Source of the DNA: Pictodentalium vernedei
Taxonomy: Eukaryota; Mollusca; Scaphopoda; Dentaliida; Dentaliidae
Assembly: GCA_031216915.1 (NCBI GenBank)
Contig: CM062290.1
Span: forward strand, 259,074,291-259,138,290
Length of the DNA: 64,000 bases
Direction of reading: 5' to 3'
The notes below the pieces were generated by a model. The model did no database searches. It was not told the DNA's origin and saw nothing but the letters and a program-made list of their open reading frames with translations. Position 1 is the stretch's first letter; the number at the start of each line of letters is the position of its first letter. Below, one piece after another: positions 44,361 through 53,800 of this stretch. A program made the position numbers and the translations under genes.

Positions 44361-45389
44361 TTCTATAACAGTGTTGATGATGTCAATCAGGTCTCAATAT
44401 TTGAGTCTGAAATAAATTATGCCATAATAATTTATTTGACTCTGAAATAAATTATGCCATCATTTTTTTATTTGTAAGTAGTAGCAGTTTTGCCATGATG
44501 GAGGAAGGAAAAATAACAGTGGTGTAGTAATAAAGCTAAGAGATGACAAGCGATAAGGAGGTGAGGGGTGCTTCCGCCAACTTGTTGAATAAAAATAAAA
44601 AATAATACTGACTGTTTGTTGTTGATTATTTGAAAATAGTAATAAATACAGCCCTGGTTCAGCCTTGGTGTGTATGACTGTTAGCTAGTCGCTCTAAGTC
44701 CTGGCAAGCGAATCTGAGTACTCTGTCTGTGTTGTATAACTGTTTTATATCCCACGTGGGGGGGTGTTGCCTTGATGACTCGGAATGAATGGGTGTGGTG
44801 ATCCAATGTCTCTATTGATCCGGATGTTGGAGTAGTGGTTCTGTGTTTCCGGAATGTTGACTGTGTTGTGTTTGTTTTCTATTGTTCTGCCTCTTGCTTG
44901 AGTGGTGGCGGCACATTCACCATTCACAGGGGTGTTTACAGAGCTAAATGTGTTACTGACCGCTGCTCTCAGTATGTCGACAGGTGGTGTTGTCTCTGTC
45001 TTGGATGGGTAAACTGGGTGGTTCCATTCCATGTGTGATGTTATATAGAATGTCTTCTATTGAATTTCCCCCAGTGGTGGTTGGGGGGGGATGGTCAGTT
45101 ACTGTGTCTCCGGTAGGTTTGTTTGACCAATATTCCTTGCGGTGAATGCCACATATCTTGCATTGGATCTAGCTTTTCTTTTCATGATGGATGCGTCTTC
45201 GTCTATGCCAGCTGTGGCAGCTGGTGTAAGTCTTGGAGCAATCTGTGCATAGGTCAGTCATTTTGTAGTTGGAATGACGTAACGTAGTCTCAAATTGAGT
45301 CTATTGTTATGTCATTTTACTGTGACATCTGTGTTGTCTACAGCGTCATCTCGAAAAAGGCACTTGGCGTGGTGAACAGAAAGTGGAAA
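44361..45389 (-). other. PLE 5' region, mostly non-coding
   Basis: Contains a 95-codon minus-strand frame (44745-45032, Thr/Pro-rich, with no recognised domain) and otherwise no feature. A duplicated AATAAATTATGCCAT occurs at about 44412 and 44447. Confidence 0.4.
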
Positions 45390-45466
45390 AAAAGAGATAC
45401 GAATGGTATGAGCATTTTGAGTTGGAAAATCCATTTGATTTCAGCAGTACATCTTTTATCCTAGTT
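45390..45466 (-). repeat. PLE partial upstream copy (3'-end fragment)
   Basis: ATGAGCATTTTGAGTTGGAA, AATCCATTTGATTTCAGCAG and TACATCTTTTATCC closely match 37992-38050 in the PLE GIY-YIG coding, and both are bounded by CTAGTTTGACAGAA. This is the kind of partial head-to-tail copy (pseudo-LTR) expected for PLEs. Confidence 0.65.
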
Positions 45467-45470
45467 TGAC

Positions 45471-45970
45471 AGAACTCACAAAGTGAGCAACAAATGTATA
45501 CTCTTATCTGCCAAGTATCAGTGATGACACTATCATTAATTTTGGAGAAAAATATTGGGCATCACTATTAAATGCAATTGGTAATGAAATGGAGGGTAAA
45601 AATGCCATCACAAAAAGTTATTATCTGAGGAAAAAGCAGGCCAACACTATTATTTGGCAGGAGATTTTTACATTTTTGCTACACTTTGAGAGTGTAGATA
45701 ATGTGGTTTTGCAGTTATTTCTCGGCAAGTCTTGGCTGTCTATGCTGCCTATATAGGCAGCCACAACTTTCCTAGAAACAACTGCCAAAGTACTTAGAAT
45801 GTAACTCATCAGTTGCCACAAAGCTGTATGTTGGAGCACCTGTCCTGTAGCAGTAAAAACTGATCCAAGTCAGAACTTTAGGCTTTCAAGGGTTAAAGAT
45901 GTAAACCATCTGAAATAACATAGAATTGAAATTTGGGGATCTAAACCCAGAAAGATGATTCCAATGATCT
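45471..45970. other. no recognisable feature
   Basis: Anonymous AT-rich sequence. One short perfect hairpin, TGCCTATATAGGCA (45749-45762), is noted. No gene seen. Confidence 0.4.
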
Positions 45971-45974
45971 TTAA

Positions 45975-46031
45975 CTAGTTCAGTGCTAGAAGCTCATATT
46001 TTGGTACAATTGTAAAGTGATGGTGCCTCAA
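45975..46031. repeat. TTAA MITE fragment, PB-3-like
   Basis: TTAA (45971-45974) followed by CTAGTTCAGTGCTAGAAGC, the PB-3 left arm. It runs only 57 bases to the next TTAA (46032-46035), so most of the element is deleted. Confidence 0.55.
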
Positions 46032-46035
46032 TTAA

Positions 46036-46246
46036 CCCTCTGCACTCTTAATAGTGTGTCAAAGAATTAAAATTTCAACCTGCATTTTGTCCTAAAATGC
46101 AACTAGGAATTCAATCAATTCAATCTGGTCTGATAGAGCTCAATGAGCTCTGTCAAACAAGTCTGAATTAATTAAATTTCCTAGTTGCATTATGGGAAAA
46201 ATCAGCAGCATGAAATGTAGAGATTTCTGCATCATTGTGCAGAGGG
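46036..46246. mobile_element. PB-2 TTAA MITE, 211 bp
   Basis: TTAA at 46032-46035 and 46247-46250. The ends CCCTCTGCACTC and TTGTGCAGAGGG are inverted. The interior is a near-complete palindrome: AATGCAACTAGGAATT faces AATTTCCTAGTTGCATT, with GATAGAGCTCAATGAGCTC at the centre. The left half recurs at 37851-37953. Confidence 0.75.
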
Positions 46247-46250
46247 TTAA

Positions 46251-46493
46251 CCCTTTACCCAAGATAACGGCCAAAACCGGCCAGCGCTATTCTCAAAAAT
46301 CGCCAATTAATTTTCAAAATATTTTCATTTTTTGTCTCAAAAACATAGGTTATGACCTCACGTTGGAACGAGCTCGTCGAGCTCGTTCCAACGAGGGGTC
46401 ATAACCTATGTTTTTGAGACAAAAAATGAAAAAAATTAGTTATTCAAGAATTTTTTTTGCAAGTGTCGTCTGCTTTTCATGTTAGGTAAAGGG
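46251..46493. mobile_element. PB-1 TTAA MITE, 243 bp with long perfect hairpin
   Basis: TTAA at 46247-46250 (shared with PB-2) and 46494-46497. The ends are CCCTTTACCCAAG and TTAGGTAAAGGG. The central inverted repeat is about 100 bp: CTCAAAAACATAGGTTATGA, CGTTGGAACGAGCTCG and their mirror CGAGCTCGTTCCAACG, TCATAACCTATGTTTTTGAG. It is in the opposite orientation to the 197-bp copy at 12736-12932. Confidence 0.8.
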
Positions 46494-47129
46494 TTAAAAG
46501 GCTTCATATTCTTTGCATATGTGTGATGTGTATCATATTCTCTCAGGATAAAATGAAAGTGTCAATGACACTGTAGCTCAACTTTGAATATGACAGGAAT
46601 TAGTATTTGCTGTGACCAGGTCAACAATAATGAATATGACAGGAATCAACATTTGTTGTGACCAAGTCAACAATAATGAATAAGAGAAAAAGGAGTTTTG
46701 TTGTGACCACGTCAACCATAGTAAATCAATTACAAGGTGACTGCAATGGTCTAAAGAATAGGACATAAGTATTATATGTGATGCATCCCATGTTAGTAAA
46801 CATTCACACAAAATTTATACAAATCAGAGCTTTCATATAGAAGTTCTGAGTGAAAAACTGATTTCACAAAATTTTGTACAAAATGGCTGCTGGTAGCCAT
46901 CTTGAATTTTGGACCAAACCCCAAAACACTTGTTCTCATCCCATGGTGATAACAAAGATACCCAAGAAGTTTTGTAAAGATCGGTTCATAAATACGGCCT
47001 CTTATCCGCGCCGTATTGGCATTTGCATTTACAGTGCTGAAAGTAGCACTAAATAGATCAAAGTTAGTCTAATTGGCATAATTTATGCACGAGAAAAAAG
47101 TTATAATAATTTATATATTTTTTATACTT

Positions 47130-47325
47130 ACCACTGACCCAGACTTAGCTGGTGCTAACTCTTAAATATCTAGGGCCAAACACAAATTTTGCCCCCCAAT
47201 CCCCAAAATTTGCATCAAAAACCGAAAATTACATGTCCTATATGGTCCTCCATACTTTTACACCACTGCGCATGCGCAGTGTCAAGGAGGTCTCGAACTT
47301 GGCACAATTATCATTCTTACAACCA
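47130..47325. repeat. DIRS-2 left inverted terminal repeat
   Basis: Starts ACCACTGACCCAGACTTAGC and is clearly related to the DIRS-1 repeat (shared TTGCCCCCCAATCCCCAAAA, CTGCGCATGCGCAGTGTCAA) but diverged. Only its outer 42 bp has a partner at 50988-51029. Confidence 0.8.
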
Positions 47326-47396
47326 GTGACTGGTAAGCGTTATGTACTCAGCGGGGAGGTATGAGTTCCCAACTCATGGGAGGGCCATCCCCATCT

Positions 47397-47472
47397 GGGT
47401 CATTGGTAAGTATAAAAAATATATAAATTACCATAAATTTTTTAACATTTTTATACTGTACCAATGACCCAG
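47397..47472. repeat. DIRS-2 internal complementary region
   Basis: GGGTCATTGGTAAGTATAAA through TACTGTACCAATGACCC, the reverse complement of the two outer edges joined, as in DIRS-1. Confidence 0.8.
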
Positions 47473-48065
47473 ACTTAGCTGAATAGAAAAAAGGCTGGAG
47501 GGCCTAGGACATAAAGAAAATCCAATAGGCTCAACTACATATAACAGAATTACCCCCTCGAGGAGAAAAGAAGAAATAGGCTTTACATGTATCTTACTTA
47601 TTTGCATCAAAAAAAGAAAGACTCAACACCATTCTGTAATTGAGCACAATAACATCAATGATCTCTATTAACATCCAGTATAACCTGTTATGCTAATTAT
47701 TTTTAAAGGAAAGCCAATAAATAAAGGAAGTCCAGAGAAATGAGACTCTTTATATTCATTAAAAGTGTCCAAGGATTGTATACTAACGCCCATATGACAC
47801 GTGACATATACAAATGCTTCACACCGAGCTACATTTTAAAAATATTACATGGATGAGTTAACATTAGCTTTACACTTTACAACCATCCCGGCACCGACTC
47901 AGAATTACTGACTCCAGAGGAGGTATTCCCTTGCTTTTCACTATAAAGCAGGAGACCTAAGGGAACACCTCCCCCCCACCCCCGTTCCCTTTGCCCTGGA
48001 TCAAATACCCCAGAGCGAAGAGGACAGCAGGACAGAGTCACTGCCAGAACAGAAAGCCTGCATAA

Positions 48066-48365
48066 CTACAGTTGCAACTGTTTAGTGGACGACATTCTGA
48101 GCAACAGACAACGGACCCAAACAATGCAGATCTCCAGAAATGGACTCAATATTCTAAGATAAAAATTTGTGAAAGTGGAAGGCTGAGACCAATATGCAGC
48201 CTTCATTAGATCTGTAATAGCAACACTATTAGCGTAAGCCCAAGATGTAGATAGAGCTCTTACTTCATGAGCTGAAATCTTAAGCACAGACTGCTGAGTT
48301 GAAGATAATTTATCATAAGCAGTGCGGATAGTTAATTGAATCCACCTAGCAATAGAATGGACTGA
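48066..48365 (-). pseudogene. DIRS-2 tyrosine recombinase C-terminal remnant
   Basis: Minus-strand coding with SIARWIQLTIRTAYDKLSS, KISAHEVRALSTSWAYANSV and SQPSTFTNFYLR. This matches the H-x-x-R and terminal Tyr region of DIRS tyrosine recombinases, which use Arg-His-Arg-Tyr catalysis to insert circular DNA. The N-terminal part and first catalytic Arg are missing; sequence upstream jumps to the RNase H linker. Non-functional. Confidence 0.75.
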
Positions 48366-49151
48366 AATGTGGAGGAAGCTTCCGTGGCATGTCCCACAAT
48401 CAGACACCTGGATAGATTTATCCACGGTCTCTGTGGAGACAGAGATGCTACCAACAGAATTTTGCATTGAGATTGTTCTATCTTGAGCAATATCTGCTGA
48501 ATCAACGGTGCTAGAGGATACACATATCCTATCATTCCGTCCAACGAGATCGATAGAGTGTCTACTGCAAATGCTCGAGGATTCGGACATGGTGACACAT
48601 ACGTCTGCAACTGATTGTTGAGATGCGTCGCAAATAAGTCTATCATTGGCCGCTCCCATTGGTAGCAAATCTGATTGAATACTCGATTGTTGAGAGTCCA
48701 TTCTGACTGCAACAAGCAACCCCCTCCATGAAAGGGAGTCCGCTAATACGTTCAGACGACCCGGAATATGACGGACCGATAGGAGAACTTGATGTTCTAG
48801 TATAAACAGAAGGATACTTTCCGTTAAATTGAATAACAGAATGGAATGAGTGCCTCCCTGGTTCCGAATATACGCTACTATTGTATTGTCAGACAGAATT
48901 TGCACGTGTGCATTCTGAATAACGTTCATCCAATGATGTAGCGCAAGCCAAATTGACATCATTTCTTTGATGTTTATGTGCTTGATTAGGAACTGCGGAT
49001 CCCAAAGACCCTGGCACTTTGAATCCGTTGGGCTCAATGTTGCACCCCAACCTGTTTGACTGGCATCCATCATAATCGTAAAACTCAGATCCGGCAATTG
49101 CAGTGGAACTCCCTGAGTTAACCACTGAATATCTGCCCAAGTCTGAATCTC
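48366..49151 (-). pseudogene. DIRS-2 RNase H and linker
   Basis: In frame with the RT, after a stop codon (TAA at 49154-49152). RNase H motifs: TIMMDASQTGWGATLS (first Asp), KEMMSIWLALHHWM (Glu) and IQILSDNT-type AHVQILSDNTIVAYI (Asp), then SVRHIPGRLNVLADSLS. Near 48720 the frame shifts: the second frame (48332-48715) has MIDLFATHLNNQLQTYVSPC and AFAVDTLSISLDGM, the conserved region between RNase H and recombinase in DIRS elements. Confidence 0.8.
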
Positions 49152-50135
49152 TTATTTCACTTGATTTGACAAGAGGATGTCTGTATCGAGTGAATGAATC
49201 TTCACCCTCCAATTCTGAGTCAGAAAGATTTGGAGAGGATGAGTGTGTAGCCGCCCCATCGGAATAAGATCCGCGGCAGCTATGCACAAACCTATCAGTC
49301 TCATGAATTCTCTCGCTGTAACTTTGTCTGGGTGAAGACAATAGCGAGCATAACAACTGATTAATTTAGCTTTGGTTAACGGCAGATGAACGAGATTGTT
49401 GTGAGTCTCGAAGCTCATCCCCAGGTGGGTGAATGACTTGGACGGCACGAGATCCGACTTCTCCTTGTTTACTATGAAACCGAGATGGCGGAGCAATAAA
49501 AGCAGATTCTGCACATCGTTCTGAAGCGTTAACTCGCTGCTGTGCCTCTGAAGAATGTCATCCAGGAAGGCTGACATTACCGCAGACGAATGAACTCGGA
49601 AATGAGTCATTACCGAGTTCATTATTCGAGTGAAAGCCCAGGGCACTAGATTCAGACCGAAGCACATTGCTTGGAACTGATACACGACTCCTAGGATGGT
49701 GAAGCGAAGATACTTTCTGAACGCCGGAAGAACCATGACGTGAAAGTACGCATCCTTGAGATCTATGCTCGTAGTATATACGTTCACCCGAAAGCTCGCT
49801 CTGACCGATTGGATGATCTCCATATAGAATTTTGGAGCCACGGTCAGCTTGTTCATCCAGCTCAGATTTATGACTGGACGGAACGAGCCGCCTGGTTTCG
49901 GAACCAGAAAAAGATGGTTGTAGAAACCTGGAGATTCCTGGTTTTCTACGACCTCTATCGCGTTCTTCTCCAGAAGAGACTGAACCTCTGATAGAAGTGA
50001 GCCTCTTTCTGCGGATTTGACGGAAGCTGAGTCCATCTTGGACTTCAAGTTAATGAAGGTTTTCCTTTGAAGGACAGTTTTAGTCCTTCCAAAATCACCC
50101 CACGAACCCAAGGGTCGTCCGTAATCGACTCCCAA
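49152..50135 (-). pseudogene. DIRS-2 reverse transcriptase
   Basis: A 327-codon open frame on the minus strand. Motifs in order: FYNHLFLVPKPGGSFRPVIN, YTTSIDLKDAYFHV (first catalytic Asp), FGLNLVPWAFTRIM, SAFLDDIL (catalytic DD near residue 190) and HLGFIVNKEKS. It uses an FLDD box. The frame is intact from start to the stop that separates it from RNase H, so one substitution would explain the truncation. It acts with gag and recombinase in autonomous relatives. Confidence 0.85.
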
Positions 50136-50192
50136 TTGGTTGAGAAACTCGACAGTCTTCCGCCCACTGGAACATGATAGAGGTTTATACCA

Positions 50193-50843
50193 TCACCTCC
50201 TGGACATGCGAGGCTTGCGGAAGGAGAAACCATGTCCTCCACGGCCCGCACCTCGCCCCGTCGACCTAGGGGCATCTGACTGGTTGTCTCGGCCAGTATT
50301 ACGGCCCCTATCTGAGTCGCTACCCTGACGGTCTCTAGAGTAAGACCTAGAGGACGCATAGGAACCTCTGTTGGAACTTCCCTTGGATGTATTCGACCCA
50401 GAAGTGCCTGTCCTACTCTTCTCCGCTGAATCCGACTTTTTGGAAGTGGATTTGAATAGCAGAGAGTCTGAAGCTTTCTTAGTTATCTGATCACAGATTG
50501 CAGAAAGCTTGCCGTCGAAGAGAAGCTGTCCGGAGACCGGAGCTACTCTGAGAGAGTTTTTTACCTTACCATCCACGCGCGTGGATGTAGCCAGGGTCGC
50601 GTCACGTCTAACCAACTCCAGATTTGCCACTGAAAGGGCGGAGTTATACGTGGAGAATGCTATGGCCCTCGAAAGAACTCTTAAGGAGGTTTGTACATCC
50701 TGGAATTCTTTTCCTTCAAGACGTAATGATAATGCTCTGGTAAGGTGATCTGCGTATGATAATGCATCTAAGCTAGCCCTGTTAGACGAAATTGTCGTTT
50801 CCAACGTCGTGGTTGGAATTGACATAGACGACGATATAGACAA
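50193..50843 (-). pseudogene. DIRS-2 gag-like ORF1
   Basis: A 216-codon minus-strand open frame just upstream of the RT frame. The N-terminal half is helical and Leu/Ala/Ser-rich (SLRLEGKEFQDVQTSLRVLS). The C-terminal half becomes Ser/Arg/Gly-rich (SYSRDRQGSDSDRGRN, GRGAGRGGHGF), a nucleic-acid-binding style tail. No zinc knuckle. The same N-terminal region is recognisable at 23652-24000 in DIRS-1. It is probably 5'-truncated compared with a full gag. Confidence 0.7.
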
Positions 50844-52014
50844 TTCTAGGTCTTCGGCCTGGTCGTATAGACACAGAGGAACTCTCGGAATGCCCTGTCC
50901 TGCCGTTTTGAATTATTCCTTGAATTGATGAAAGGCAGATGAAGAGCATTTGCCGATAAGAAACCGGACCTGCCCGTTTTGGTAGCAAGATATTTAAGAG
51001 TTAGCACCAGCTAAGTCTGGGTCATTGGTACAGTGTAAAAATACCTGTATTATATGTGATGTATCTCATGGTACTAAACATTTACACAAAAAATTATTCA
51101 AATCAGCACTTTCATATGGAAGTTCTGCACAAAAATCTGATTGCACCTAATTTTGTACAAAATGGCTGCCAACGGCCATCTTGAATTTCAGACCAGACCC
51201 CAAAACACTCGTTCACATCCCACGATGATAACAAAGGTACCCAAGAAGTTTCGTAAAGATCGGTTCATAAATACGGCCTTTAGCCCGAGCCTTATTGGCA
51301 TTTGCACTTACAGTGCTGAAAGTAACACTAAATAAATCAAAGTTAGTCTAATTTGCATAATTTACGCAAGAGAAAAAAACCTGTATTATATGTGATGTAT
51401 CCCATGGTACTAAACATTCATACAACAAACGTAGTCCTAGAAGTTTTGTACAAAAACTGATTGCACCTAATTTCAGTATAAAATGGACATCGACAGCCAT
51501 CTTGTATTTTGGACCGCACCCAAAAACACTTGTTCCTGTCCCAAGGTGATAACAAAGGTACCCAAGAAGTTTCGTGAAGATCAGTTCATAAATACAGCCT
51601 CTAGCCCGAGCCGTATTGACATGTGCACTAACTGTGTATAAGAAGCACTGAATGAATCAAAGTTCATCTAATTTGCATAATTTCTGCTTGAGAAAAAACC
51701 CGTATTATATGTGATGTATTCCATGTTACTAAACATTCATTCAAATCAGAGCTTTCATATGGAAGTTCTGCGCAAAAATCTGATTGCACCTAATTTTGTA
51801 CAAAATGGCTGCCAGCTGCCATCTTGAATTTTGGACCGGACCACAAAACACTCGTTCTCGTCCCACGGTGATAACAAAGGTACCCAAGAAGTTTCGTTAA
51901 GATCGGTTCATAAATACAGCCTCTAGCCCGAGCCATGTTGACAGCATGACAGACGGACGGACGACAGACCATGACAATAACTCAAATTTGGCTTCGCCAA
52001 AGTTGAGCTAAAAA

Positions 52015-52140
52015 TTGTTCATATGGATTTGTCTTGTCATAATGTCAAGGGAAGAGCCCATACACACTCTACAATACATTGTTACGAGAGAAAGATATAT
52101 AAACCAATTCTAACAACCAAACTTAATCTAGCACACCACA
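52015..52140. repeat. PB-3-like MITE remnant
   Basis: Sequence with CACACTCTACAATACATTGT and ACCAAACTTAATCTAGCACA resembles the right half of PB-3 (41080-41163). HINE-B seems to have inserted into it. The TTAA end is not intact. Confidence 0.4.
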
Positions 52141-52539
52141 AGTTGAAAAACTGAGTTTCACTGACAATAATTTTTAGACTTTTAATATTTCATTGCTTTT
52201 AGTTTCACGGCATCTTCCATCTGGCATTTTCCTCCACACAACCCTGTCACTACATCTTTGAAGTGTTTTGAATTCCTAGCTTTGTTCTTCAATATATGAA
52301 GCACACTTGGCCACAAGTTATTCTCATGAAATCTTATTTTCATTATCAGTTCTGATATGAAAGTGGTGGCAGAGTTTTGGGAACCATTAATGTCTTTTTT
52401 TATGTTCTATACACCACAATCTTCATTTTGCTGTATAATTTGTGTATATTTATTTCAGTTTTGTGGAATTTCAGACTTGGGTTTTTCAAAGTAAATTTGT
52501 TTGTCCTTACTTAAACAGCATCTTAAATGACTAAGTTTT
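52141..52539. other. no recognisable feature
   Basis: Anonymous intronic sequence. No gene or repeat ends recognised. Confidence 0.4.
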
Positions 52540-52677
52540 CATTTCATGACCCTAACTGGAATGAGCTCAAAGTGCTCATTTGTATGAGAGACCAATAAGT
52601 TATGTTTTGGAGGATAATACTGAAACATATAAAATTTGGCAATTTCTGTGAAAAGTGCTTCTGGTTATGGTAAAGGG
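52540..52677. repeat. PB-1-like TTAA MITE, right part
   Basis: TTTCATGACCCTAACTGGAA, the centre AATGAGCTCAAAGTGCTCATT, then the mirrored ACCAATAAGTTATGTTTTGG, and the terminus GGTAAAGGG followed by TTAA (52678-52681). The left terminus is missing. Confidence 0.55.
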
Positions 52678-52867
52678 TTAAATAAACTTCAGTATTTCTG
52701 AACGTGGAAGATCTGTGGCAAATAAATGGAAAATGATCACCAGTGTTAGCATTTAATAAAAATAGGCCGATGAAATCATCAGATGTGAACCCATACACGC
52801 AGCTAGTAGAAAGCTGGTATGACGGAGGGCTACCACGGATGCCGACATTATGTACACCATACATGGT

Positions 52868-53800
52868 ATGGGTACATACTGAAATGGATTGGAGGAGTGC
52901 CTAATTTCACGGTTAAACGGTTAATATCTCCAGATCAAATTATCAGATTTACATAAAAAACTATACAGCACTGCACATCAGTAACCTGAATACATATATA
53001 AAGTAACCTGATAATCGGATTAATATTTTTTGAGTTATTGCATGCCGAAGAAATGGATTGGAGGAGTTCTCAATTTGAAGGATAAAGGGTTAATATCACA
53101 GGATCAAATTATCAGATTTACACCAAAAACTATACAGCTCAGCACATCAGTAACCTGAACACATATGTGAAGTAACATGACAAGCGGATTGATATTTTTT
53201 GAGTTATCTCATGCCAAAGGGATTGGAGGAATTTTCAATTTGAAGGATAAAGGGTTAATATCTCAGGATCAAATTATCAGATTTACACCAAAAACTATAC
53301 AGCTCGGCACATCAGTAACCTGAAAACAAATATGAAGTAACCTGACAATCCAAGCAATAGTTATCGAATGCCAAAGGGATTGGAGGAATTTTCAATTTGA
53401 AGGATAAAGGGTTAATATCTCATGATCGAAATAATAGATTTACACCAAACACTTTACAGCTCGGCTCATCAGTAACCTGAACACAAATATAAAGTAACTT
53501 GACAATCCAAGCAATATTTTTCAATTTATCGAATGCCAATAGGATTGGAGGAATTTTCAATTTGAAGGATAAAGGGTTAATATCTCAGGATCAAATTATC
53601 AGATTTACACCAAAAACTATACAGCTCAGCACCTCAGTAACCTGAACACAAATATAAAGTAACCTGACAGTGCAAGTAACATTTTTCCAGTTATCGAATG
53701 CCAAAGGGATTGGAAGAATTTTCAATTTGAAGGATAAAGGGTTAATATCTCAGAATCAAATTATCAGATTTACACCAAAAACTATACAGCTCGGCACATC
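52868..53800 (+). repeat. tandem array of about 160-bp units
   Basis: Six units, each containing GGTTAATATCTCAGGATCAA, TTATCAGATTTACACC, AAACTATACAGCTC and CATCAGTAACCTGAACACA, near 52919, 53087, 53252, 53410, 53575 and 53737. Every unit contains AAAGGGTTAAT just before the shared block, similar to the PB-1 terminus sequence. There is no open frame. Confidence 0.75.

Larger units (their letters stand above)
37954..45470 (-). mobile_element. Penelope-like element (PLE), minus strand, interrupted
   Basis: A PLE read right to left: an upstream partial copy of its own 3' end (45390-45465), 5' regions with small frames, RT (41491-43050), then a GIY-YIG endonuclease region split in two (41156-41476 and 37962-38225) by a TTAA MITE that carries HINE-D. 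Both 3' ends, at 37950 and 45465, are next to CTAGTTTGACAGAA, consistent with the partial tandem organisation known for PLEs. Several frameshifts and stops make it inactive. Confidence 0.8.
47100..51042 (-). mobile_element. DIRS-2: DIRS-type retrotransposon, recombinase-deleted
   Basis: A minus-strand DIRS element of 3.9 kb. Left terminal repeat from 47130, internal complementary region at 47397-47472, a recombinase C-terminal remnant, RNase H, RT and gag. The right terminal repeat is cut to about 42 bp (50988-51029). Comparison with DIRS-1 shows loss of about 870 bp of recombinase and of the whole region between gag start and right repeat. It lies inside a repeat unit of HINE-B, with no obvious target duplication, as expected for recombinase-mediated insertion. 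Confidence 0.85.
46554..52014 (+). mobile_element. HINE-B: Helentron-like element with 300-bp repeat core, split by DIRS-2
   Basis: Starts TGAAAGTGTCAATGACACTG then TAGCTCAACTTTG. Ends GCCAAAGTTGAGCTAAAAA, with a 13-bp exact inverted counterpart of the 5' box. Flanks are A and T. The core units (AAAATGGCTGC, GGTGATAACAAAG, TAGCCCGAGCC) lie near 46880, 51160, 51485 and 51810, the same unit as in HINE-A. An array of three shorter units with TGTGACCA.GTCAACAATAATGAA lies near 46610-46700. DIRS-2 (47100-51042) interrupts a unit between GAGAAAAA and ACCTGTATTATATG. Confidence 0.75.

Noticed and set aside
43262..45038. Plus-strand Cys/Val-rich ORFs across the PLE
   Set aside because: They are antisense of the minus-strand PLE coding and GGTACC cluster, with no domain match.
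44080..45830. Possible hammerhead ribozymes in the PLE (CTGATGAG on the minus strand near 44130 and 45788)
   Set aside because: The CTGATGA box is present but no properly placed GAAA core and three-helix fold could be made; treated as chance.
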